Source: an uncultured Catenibacterium sp.
GTDB taxonomy: Bacteria > Bacillota_I > Bacilli_A > Erysipelotrichales > Coprobacillaceae
Reading direction: 5' to 3'
DNA: 40,357 nt
NCBI RefSeq assembly: GCF_900540665.1
Contig: NZ_UQGV01000007.1
Coordinates: 1 to 40,357 of the forward strand
Made by a program: the position numbers and the translations under genes. Every line of letters begins with the position of its first letter. The first letter of the stretch is position 1. This document shows positions 35,024 to 40,357 of the stretch, piece after piece. The notes beneath the pieces are model-generated. The model was given only the letters and a program-made list of their open reading frames with translations. It ran no database searches and was not told where the DNA came from.

Positions 35024-36259
35024 CTAGTATTTAATATCGTCATACATAGTCACTTTATCAGTTAACTTCTTTACTCTTGCAAGACATTCATTCTTTACTT
35101 CATCCGTTTCTTCATTCTTTAAACGATAGGCAATAATCTTTCCAACTTCTCGGAAGTCATCTTCCTTGAATCCTTTTGTGGTCATTGCTGGTGTACCAAC
35201 ACGGATTCCAGAAGCCTTGAAAGGTTTTTCTGTATCGAAAGGAATCGCATTCTTATTAGCTGTAATATTAATTTCATCAAGTAATCTCTGAGCCTTCTTA
35301 CCTGTAATACCACAGCTGCTCTTTACATCAATAAGTAATAGGTGATTATCAGTACCACCCGTTACAAGACGGAATCCTTCTTCCTTTAAAGATTCTTCTA
35401 AAGCTTTCGCATTCTTAATGATTTGATGACTATATTCCTTGAATTCAGGCTGTAATGCTTCATAGAAGCAAGCCGCTTTAGCAGCAATAATATGCATAAG
35501 AGGTCCACCCTGCATACCAGGGAAAACAGCTCTATCAATATCCTTTGCATACTTTTCCTTACACATGATGACACCACCTCTAGGACCTCTTAAAGTCTTA
35601 TGAGTTGTAGTAGTCACGATATCTGCATAAGGGAATGGAGATGGATGATCTCCTGCAGCAACTAAACCAGCGATATGTGCCATATCTACCATGAAAATAG
35701 CACCAACGCTATGTGCTACTTCAGCCATGAATTTGAAATCAATAGTTCTTGCATAAGCACTTGCCCCTGCAACAACTAACTTAGGTTTGATTTCTTCACA
35801 CAATCTCTTATATTCATCATAATCGATTCTTTCTGTTTCCTTATCAACACCATAAGCATGGAATTCATAAGTCTTACCAGAGTAGTTTAATGGATGTCCA
35901 TGAGTTAAATGCCCACCATCATTTAAAGACATACCTAGTACTTTATCACCTGGCTGTAATAAAGCAAAATAAACAGCTGTATTCGCCTGTGCGCCAGAAT
36001 GAGGCTGAACATTTGCATACTCACAGCCAAATAACTTTTTAAGTCTTTCCTGTGCCAATGTTTCTACTTCATCCACAAACTGACATCCACCATAATATCT
36101 CTTAGCTGGATATCCTTCAGCATATTTATTTGTTAAAACTGAGCCCACAAGCTCCATAATTTCTTTAGATACAAAGTTTTCGGAAGCGATCAATTCAATA
36201 TTGTTTCTTTGTCTATTCAATTCTCGCTCAACACTCGCAAATACTTCTGTATCTCTCAT
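35024..36259 (-). CDS. glyA: Serine hydroxymethyltransferase
   Basis: A 411-residue PLP enzyme that interconverts serine and glycine and feeds one-carbon units to tetrahydrofolate. It has IELIASENFVS, the GYPAKRYYGGC block and the Schiff-base Lys221 in TTTTHKTLRGPRGG. Full length, RBS AAAGGAG. Part of the operon with rpiB upstream and upp downstream. Confidence 0.98.
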   Translation of the reverse strand: MRDTEVFASVERELNRQRNNIELIASENFVSKEIMELVGSVLTNKYAEGYPAKRYYGGCQFVDEVETLAQERLKKLFGCEYANVQPHSGAQANTAVYFALLQPGDKVLGMSLNDGGHLTHGHPLNYSGKTYEFHAYGVDKETERIDYDEYKRLCEEIKPKLVVAGASAYARTIDFKFMAEVAHSVGAIFMVDMAHIAGLVAAGDHPSPFPYADIVTTTTHKTLRGPRGGVIMCKEKYAKDIDRAVFPGMQGGPLMHIIAAKAACFYEALQPEFKEYSHQIIKNAKALEESLKEEGFRLVTGGTDNHLLLIDVKSSCGITGKKAQRLLDEINITANKNAIPFDTEKPFKASGIRVGTPAMTTKGFKEDDFREVGKIIAYRLKNEETDEVKNECLARVKKLTDKVTMYDDIKY

Positions 36260-36264
36260 AATAC

Positions 36265-36705
36265 TTACTCCTTTTCTAAAGCCATCATTTTTTCAATTCT
36301 CTTAACATGTCTTCCACCTTCAAAATCAGTATGAAGCCATGCATTAAGAATCTCAACAGCGAGTCCTTCTCCAATAACTCTCTGTCCCATTGCAATCATG
36401 TTAGTATCATTATGAGCTCTTGTCGCTTTCGCACTAAATACATCATGACATAATGCGCAGCGGATACCATCTACCTTATTACATGTAATTGATACACCGA
36501 TGCCTGTTCCACAAACAACGACACCTTTCTCACATTCTCCTGATGCAACAGCTTTAGCTGCCTTAGATGCATAATCAGGATAATCACAAGAGTCTTCAGT
36601 ATAAGTACCATAGTCTACAACTTCATAACCCTGTTTCTTCATTTCATCAATAAGAACATTCTTTAAACGTAATCCACCATGATCACAAGCGACTGCAATT
36701 TTCAT
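36265..36705 (-). CDS. rpiB: Ribose-5-phosphate isomerase B
   Basis: A 146-residue RpiB/LacAB-family enzyme of the pentose phosphate pathway. ACDHGG at the N-terminus (Asp8, His9) and the active-site Cys65 in VVVCGTGIG with the following ISI-like SITCNK identify the family. A strong AGGAGG site precedes the ATG. Its start overlaps the end of tsaC by 23 bases. LacA/LacB subunits are related, but a single gene in this operon favours RpiB. Confidence 0.95.
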   Translation of the reverse strand: MKIAVACDHGGLRLKNVLIDEMKKQGYEVVDYGTYTEDSCDYPDYASKAAKAVASGECEKGVVVCGTGIGVSITCNKVDGIRCALCHDVFSAKATRAHNDTNMIAMGQRVIGEGLAVEILNAWLHTDFEGGRHVKRIEKMMALEKE

Positions 36706-37303
36706 AATATACCTCCTCGATTTCTTCTTTGGTAATTAAACCTTCTCTTAGTATTCTCACATCACCTTGACTTAAATCCACGACTGTAGATGCAGTTGCC
36801 GAAGCAGTCTGTCCTCTGACAACCATATCAATCTGTCCATCAAGCTGTGCAAGTACTTCTTTTTCGTTTGTCGTATTCCCTTGACCAGATAAATTGGCAC
36901 TTGTTACTGATAAAGGCCCTGTCTGATCAATGAGTGACAAAACGAAAGAACTGTCTGGGATTCTCACACCTATGGTATCTTTACCACTAACATGTCTAGG
37001 ATCCACACTATCCAGTCTTTTTAATACGATTGTCATTCTACCTGGCATAAACTTATCAATCACTCTCTGGGTACCCTCGTCTACTAAGCCATACTTCTTT
37101 ACATCATCTTTTTTTGACAACATAAGAGTCACTGCTTTATTCGGGTTACGTTTCTTGATTTCCATAATTCTATCAAGACCCTTCAAATCATCGAATAAGC
37201 AGGCAACGCCATAAACAGTTTCCGTAGGAAATGCAACAATCTTCCCATCTCTTACTGCACTCACTAATAAATCCATCTGTTCTGGTTCTATAACCTGTGT
37301 CAT
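36683..37303 (-). CDS. tsaC: Threonylcarbamoyl-AMP synthase (Sua5/YwlC/TsaC family)
   Basis: A 206-residue enzyme that makes threonylcarbamoyl-AMP for the t6A37 modification of ANN-decoding tRNAs. It shows FPTETVYGVA, KKRNPNKAVTLML, PGRMTIVLKR and TSANLSGQ. It is the short YrdC/TsaC form, without the C-terminal Sua5 domain of B. subtilis YwlC. I start it at the ATG at 37303 (MTQV), which follows GAGGTGA; an earlier in-frame ATA-type start lies inside that site. First gene of the operon. Confidence 0.94.
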   Translation of the reverse strand: MTQVIEPEQMDLLVSAVRDGKIVAFPTETVYGVACLFDDLKGLDRIMEIKKRNPNKAVTLMLSKKDDVKKYGLVDEGTQRVIDKFMPGRMTIVLKRLDSVDPRHVSGKDTIGVRIPDSSFVLSLIDQTGPLSVTSANLSGQGNTTNEKEVLAQLDGQIDMVVRGQTASATASTVVDLSQGDVRILREGLITKEEIEEVYYENCSRL

Positions 37304-37326
37304 TAAAATCACCTCATATCGGTATT

Positions 37327-37335
37327 ATTCTAACA
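37327..37335 (-). promoter_or_regulatory. Extended -10 promoter of the tsaC-rpiB-glyA-upp-atp operon
   Basis: The minus strand reads TGTTAGAAT, an extended near-consensus -10, about 24 bases before the tsaC ATG. The -35 region is weak. A TTGACA further upstream lacks a matching -10. Confidence 0.5.
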
Positions 37336-37464
37336 CAAAAACTTTCTTAAAAACATATATTTATCGCTTTCCAACATACCCTTTTCTACTTACAAATTCA
37401 CCTATCTGTCAATTATTTATGCAAACTTAATCGTTTGTACATGAATTCTTCATAGATTATCTTA

Positions 37465-37470
37465 TATAAT
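37465..37470 (+). promoter_or_regulatory. Candidate -10 of the alpha/beta hydrolase gene
   Basis: TATAAT lies 22 bases before the GTG start at 37493. No good -35 at 16-18 bases; a TTGTAC is 24 bases upstream. The hexamer overlaps an upstream ATG at 37469, which speaks against that start. Confidence 0.42.
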
Positions 37471-37492
37471 GAATAAAAGGGGGCATTTTGTC

Positions 37493-38413
37493 GTGAAAAA
37501 GAAAAACGTAATTATTGGTACAATAGGCGCAGCAACTGCGGCATCTGCCACTTATCTTGCAGCAGGGCGCATTGCGATAGAAAAAGTATGTACAAGACGT
37601 AAAAAAGAAAAAGTAGGATTAAAACATCCAATGAGTGAAGATGATAAACAATGGCTAGATCATCAGACATTTATAGATATGGAAATCACTTCTTATGATG
37701 GATTAAAGCTAGAAGGGCAGTTCCTTCCTTATCCTGATTCTAATAAATTAGTGATCTGTGTTCATGGATTCCATTCTTACCATTATCGTGAGTTTGCATA
37801 TTATATTCGTTTCTATCATGAACTTGGTTATAATATCCTTCTTCCAGATAATAGAGCACATGGACAGTCAGAAGGACATTATATTGGTTTTGGATGGTTG
37901 GACCGTTTAGATATATTAGAATGGATTAAAAAAATGGAAGAGTACTTCCATAATGAACCTATGAGCATTGTCTTACATGGTATATCCATGGGTGGAGCAA
38001 CAGTCCTTATGGTAAGTGGTGAAGAATTATCTGATAATGTGAAAGCTATTGTCGCTGATTGCAGCTATACAAGTGCTTATGATGAATTCAAATACTACTT
38101 AAAGAATAAAGGATGTCCACCATTCTTATTACTTCCTAGTGCTACATTATTATCTAAAAAGACAGTAGGGTATAACTTCAAACAAGCCAGTGCAGTCAAT
38201 CAAGTCAAGAAGTCTAAAACACCTACATTATTTATACATGGTAACCAGGATCACTTTGTGCCTACTTACATGGCATTAGAACTCTATAATGCCTGTCAGG
38301 CAGAAAAGAAATTACTTATTGTGAATGATGCCGCACATGGCGAATCTTATCATAAAGAGAAGAAACTTGTTCAAAACAATATTACTCATTTCTTAGAGAA
38401 ATATGTAGACTAA
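37493..38413 (+). CDS. Membrane-anchored alpha/beta hydrolase
   Basis: A 306-residue hydrolase of the serine aminopeptidase/YqkD-like kind. An N-terminal membrane anchor (about residues 5-28) is followed by the alpha/beta fold with LVICVHGFHS (oxyanion region), LPDNRAHGQSEG, the nucleophile elbow GISMGG (Ser165), GNQDHFVP (Asp253) and DAAHGESY (His282), a complete triad. The substrate is not predictable. I chose the GTG at 37493, spaced correctly from AAGGGGG; the ATG at 37469 lies upstream of that site and on the -10. Single gene with its own terminator. Confidence 0.88.
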   Translation: MKKKNVIIGTIGAATAASATYLAAGRIAIEKVCTRRKKEKVGLKHPMSEDDKQWLDHQTFIDMEITSYDGLKLEGQFLPYPDSNKLVICVHGFHSYHYREFAYYIRFYHELGYNILLPDNRAHGQSEGHYIGFGWLDRLDILEWIKKMEEYFHNEPMSIVLHGISMGGATVLMVSGEELSDNVKAIVADCSYTSAYDEFKYYLKNKGCPPFLLLPSATLLSKKTVGYNFKQASAVNQVKKSKTPTLFIHGNQDHFVPTYMALELYNACQAEKKLLIVNDAAHGESYHKEKKLVQNNITHFLEKYVD

Positions 38414-38440
38414 TAGACCGAGCAACTTGCTCGGTCTATT
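38412..38440. terminator. Terminator between the hydrolase and the zinc-ribbon gene
   Basis: AATAGACCGAGCA-ACT-TGCTCGGTCTATT is a perfect 13-bp stem with a 3-base loop. T-rich sequence follows on the plus strand; it could also act on the convergent minus-strand gene. Confidence 0.85.
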
Positions 38441-38441
38441 C

Positions 38442-39110
38442 TTATTTCTTTGCATTTCTTATTTTTCTTTCAAAAATAAGCACAACTTCATCACTTGTAC
38501 TATTGCTTCCTATACCAACACCTACAATAGCACCACCTACCATATTACTGCCTATTTCATTTGTGAAAGCTGTCTTTAGTCTCCAGCCCTGTACACTATA
38601 TCTTATTAATGTCTTCTTTAAATTATTTGTATCTGTCCTACCATGAGAATCATGAACAGTAACTACATCATATTCATAAAGATCATTACATTCTAAGATA
38701 GAATCTAAGTTATAATCGTTATTTCTTTCTTCTAATAATTCTGTGAACTTATCTTCCGTCATCGAATCATTAGAAGTATTTTTTTCTATGATTTGATCTA
38801 GTTTTGAGTTGATTTCTTTTTGTTTATCCATACTTTGACGTTGTTTATAATACTTCTCAAAATATGCATGAATTCCTTCTTTGATATCTTGAGAAAAATG
38901 ACCTTTATCTAACTGTTGATCAATTGCCTGAATAGCTTCATCTAGTTGCTTTGTAGAAAGATGAGTACTTTTCAGTTTAGTTGATGTGATTGTGAGATTA
39001 GGTACTTGTTGTAAGCAGGTATTACATAGACATACTTCTCCAAAGCTATTTCTATCTGGAATAGTAGTAAAAAACTGCCCACAATGACTACATTTCATTT
39101 GTTTTTCCAT
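38442..39110 (-). CDS. Zinc-ribbon protein with DUF4177-like C-terminal domain, function unknown
   Basis: A 222-residue protein, apparently soluble. Four or five cysteines in the first 32 residues (Cys7, Cys10, Cys29, Cys32) form a probable zinc ribbon. A helical middle follows (SKLDQIIEKNTSNDSMTEDK). The C-terminal segment (about 150-222: YEYDVVTVHD, a GWRLKTAF motif, a Gly-rich patch and a closing LIFERKI) matches the DUF4177 pattern. I start it at the ATG at 39110 behind AGAGGA. The ribosome site lies only a few bases from what looks like an IS200/IS605 right end, so its leader may have been supplied by an insertion. Confidence 0.75.
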   Translation of the reverse strand: MEKQMKCSHCGQFFTTIPDRNSFGEVCLCNTCLQQVPNLTITSTKLKSTHLSTKQLDEAIQAIDQQLDKGHFSQDIKEGIHAYFEKYYKQRQSMDKQKEINSKLDQIIEKNTSNDSMTEDKFTELLEERNNDYNLDSILECNDLYEYDVVTVHDSHGRTDTNNLKKTLIRYSVQGWRLKTAFTNEIGSNMVGGAIVGVGIGSNSTSDEVVLIFERKIRNAKK

Positions 39111-39124
39111 ATAATTTTCCTCTC

Positions 39125-39170
39125 GTGAACTACCCATCACCTAAAGGTAATGGGCTTCTTGCATCAACAA
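39125..39170 (-). mobile_element. Solo IS200/IS605-like right-end hairpin (no transposase present)
   Basis: On the minus strand a GATGCAAGAAGCCC lead is followed by the imperfect hairpin CCCATTACCT-TT-AGGTGATGGG (39133-39154) and then TAGTTCAC. As I recall, this arrangement is typical of the 3' end of tnpB-bearing IS200/IS605 elements, where it also forms the end of the omega RNA. No tnpA or tnpB lies within the window. It could instead be only a leader hairpin of the downstream gene. Confidence 0.5.
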
Positions 39171-39183
39171 CCTTATACAATAT

Positions 39184-39212
39184 ATTATAATTATATTCAT
39201 AAGATATTTGAA
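39184..39212 (-). promoter_or_regulatory. Candidate promoter of the zinc-ribbon gene
   Basis: On the minus strand TATAAT (39184-39189) has a weak TTCAAA 17 bases upstream. The transcript would carry the IS-end-like hairpin in its leader. Confidence 0.4.
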
Positions 39213-39262
39213 CTGTAATGAAAATATTGTGAAAATTCAACAATAAAAGCTATTACTTATTG

Positions 39263-39284
39263 AAAAAACTGCCTCAAAGAAGCA
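39263..39284 (-). terminator. Terminator of the small membrane-protein gene pair
   Basis: On the minus strand TGCTTC-TTT-GAGGCA is followed by GTTTTTT, 14 bases after the stop codon at 39298. Confidence 0.75.
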
Positions 39285-39297
39285 TGTTTCCAAAGTA

Positions 39298-39474
39298 TCA
39301 TTGTGTTTTATTTCTTAACTGTATTATGTCAGATATAAGCGAAATGCCTACTACTAATACTGTCTCAACTATACATACTGTCATTGTTTCATTCATTACT
39401 AAATTAATAATCACAATACAAATAGCAAACACAATATTTTTACATACAATACGAATTAAATCTTTCTTTTTCAT
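39298..39474 (-). CDS. Small membrane protein, 58 residues, unknown function
   Basis: The frame reads MKKKDLIRIVCKN, then two hydrophobic segments (IVFAICIVIINLVM and MTVCIVETVLVVGISLI) and ends QLRNKTQ. Two membrane helices with a basic N-terminus are expected. It lies 18 bases after a second small membrane-protein gene and is followed by a good terminator, which supports a real transcript. The ribosome site is weak (GTGGAAGTG). I recognise no family; toxin, immunity or regulator-partner roles are all open. Confidence 0.5.
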   Translation of the reverse strand: MKKKDLIRIVCKNIVFAICIVIINLVMNETMTVCIVETVLVVGISLISDIIQLRNKTQ

Positions 39475-39492
39475 AATTTTTCACTTCCACTT

Positions 39493-39645
39493 CTATGCAT
39501 AATGAGTGATTAACTTTCTAAGAAGTTTTTTTATCAATTCTATTTTTTCTCTATTTCCCATCTGTATTTTATTGTAGAGCACACAAAACAATACCGATAA
39601 AATGATTAACTGGAACATAATAATTAATACAACAATTCTGGACAT
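39493..39645 (-). CDS. Small membrane protein, 50 residues, unknown function
   Basis: The frame MSRIVVLIIMFQLIILSVLF forms one strong membrane helix, followed by a basic amphipathic tail (REKIELIKKLLRKLITHYA). The ATG at 39645 has no good ribosome site; an in-frame TTG eight codons upstream behind AGGTAA is an alternative. The same frame is open a little further upstream, so it could be the tail of a decayed longer gene. It is first of a pair with the 58-residue gene. Confidence 0.42.
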   Translation of the reverse strand: MSRIVVLIIMFQLIILSVLFCVLYNKIQMGNREKIELIKKLLRKLITHYA

Positions 39646-39746
39646 ACTACCATATGCCAACGATTTACCTAATAAAGTGAAAATATAAAATCATGTCTAA
39701 CATGATTGCAATAACAACTTGTTGTAAGAAAGTATTAGAAAGACAG

Positions 39747-39767
39747 GCTCCGCTATTGACGCGGAGC
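39747..39767 (-). terminator. GC-rich hairpin after the truncated right-edge gene
   Basis: GCTCCGC and GCGGAGC form a 7-bp stem with a 7-base loop, 23 bases after the stop at 39790. The T-run after it is weak (CTGTCTTTC), so it is only a probable terminator. The 144-base gap here also holds a 12-base palindrome (39714-39725) and an AATCATGT/ACATGATT hairpin (39689-39707). Confidence 0.5.
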
Positions 39768-39789
39768 TCATTTAGTTTGTCAACGTGGA

Positions 39790-40305
39790 TTATTTAAGAC
39801 TAGGATTGATAAAAAGGGTTGAATAATAAATAAGATAATTATAAGTTTTTTTCTTTGGCAGACTTATTCTTTTCACTTGTTTAAAGTCACTCTTATAATC
39901 GTAGATATTAACACTGTATTTATCATGCTCATTACGAGATAGAATATAAGCATGAGAACCATTAAAATCAATCATATCAAGATGATGCTTCAAGGTATAT
40001 GTTTTTTCTAATTGATGCGTATCTTGATCAAAAACACAAATCTTATTGCCTTCATTTGAAACAAGATTATAGAAAGAAACATAGATTTTTCCATCATTTA
40101 CATAAATATTATCAGCATAGCTATAAGGCATATCAATGATTTTTAATTCATCTGTATTCATGTTTAATTGACCAATATATTTATTTTCATTATTAAATGA
40201 AAAATATAACGTATCTTTATCTGCATAGTACTTACAAATATTATCTCCATATTGGGTAAGAGGAATACTTTTAAGTTGTTTCAAATTTTGATCGTAAGCG
40301 CCAAA
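39790..40305 (-). pseudogene. 5'-truncated beta-propeller-like protein remnant
   Basis: An open frame of 171 residues with no ATG start: it opens directly after a stop at 40306-40308 with FGAYDQNLKQLKSIPL, which already reads like the inside of a domain. Repeated YFSFNNENKYIGQL-, NIYVNDGKIYVSFYN- and AYILSRNEHDKY-like strands about 40 residues apart suggest beta-propeller blades, as in DUF5050/WD40-like proteins. A TTG at 40284 is not preceded by a convincing ribosome site. The break coincides with a probable insertion-sequence end. The ending (LIYYSTLFINPSLK) may also be abnormal. Function unknown. Confidence 0.55.
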
Positions 40306-40308
40306 TTA

Positions 40309-40357
40309 TATAGTGTACCTAAAAAGGACGATTAAATCACATTTTCGATTTAATCGT
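40309..40357. mobile_element. Probable insertion-sequence end with terminal hairpin (runs off the right edge)
   Basis: From about 40310 the sequence changes to TAGTGTACCTAAAAAGGAC, resembling a TG-starting IS terminus, followed by ACGATTAAATC and GATTTAATCGT, an 11-bp inverted repeat that could be the element's transcription terminator on the minus strand. It interrupts the reading frame of the gene to its left. The family cannot be named from 48 bases, and the element lies outside the window. Confidence 0.45.

Noticed and set aside
39260..39502. Plus-strand frame of 80 codons
   Set aside because: It starts inside the minus-strand terminator, has no ribosome site, and the opposite strand holds a better small membrane-protein gene with a terminator.
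1..40357. tRNA, rRNA, or CRISPR-Cas genes
   Set aside because: By eye I saw no tRNA cloverleaf, rRNA segment, or Cas gene in any gap; the gaps are short and explained by promoters and terminators.

Overview
The window is AT-rich DNA from a low-GC Gram-positive bacterium. It has strong GGAGG-type ribosome binding sites, SpaA-type sortase-assembled pili, a lipoteichoic-acid-type glycosylation set, and the Bacillus/Erysipelotrichia-like order tsaC-rpiB-glyA-upp-atpIBEFHAGDC. I infer a gut Firmicute, perhaps of the Erysipelotrichia/Coprobacillaceae (Catenibacterium-like). That placement rests on gene style and order only.

Layout. (1) 1-5405, minus strand: the distal part of an exopolysaccharide operon. 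It holds a polyprenyl-phosphate sugar-1-phosphate transferase, a DUF4422 protein, an OppA-like lipoprotein, a Wzy-like polymerase, and UDP-galactopyranose mutase cut by the left edge. (2) 5530-9653: GtrA/GtcA-like flippase, YfhO-like membrane glycosyltransferase and CsbB/GtrB-like GT2, together a complete three-component cell-surface glycosylation system. (3) 9725-12145: a secreted GH25 muramidase joined by 17 aromatic 22-residue repeats to an L,D-transpeptidase. A truncated response regulator and an acyltransferase-3 gene follow. (4) 13647-24599, minus strand: a sortase-assembled pilus operon of giant 2581-residue adhesin, major pilin, class C sortase and minor pilin. (5) 24856-26483: a PucR/CdaR-type regulator directly upstream of the pilus operon, split by a run of eight G (C8 on the plus strand). 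It looks like a phase-variable switch in the OFF state. (6) 26753-27786: convergent VanZ-like and VanX-like genes that overlap inside a shared terminator. (7) 27826-37303, minus strand: the housekeeping operon tsaC-rpiB-glyA-upp-atpIBEFHAGDC. Its c subunit carries two membrane glutamates. (8) 37493-40357: an alpha/beta hydrolase, a zinc-ribbon/DUF4177-like gene behind what looks like a solo IS200/IS605 right end, two unlisted small membrane-protein genes, and a 5'-truncated gene abutting a probable insertion-sequence end.

Most of the left two thirds builds or decorates the cell surface (polysaccharide, teichoic-acid-type glycosylation, peptidoglycan remodelling, pili). The most attractive system is the pilus operon with its adjacent poly-G-interrupted regulator: slipped-strand mispairing in one Gly-coding tract could switch the regulator, and possibly pilus expression, on and off.
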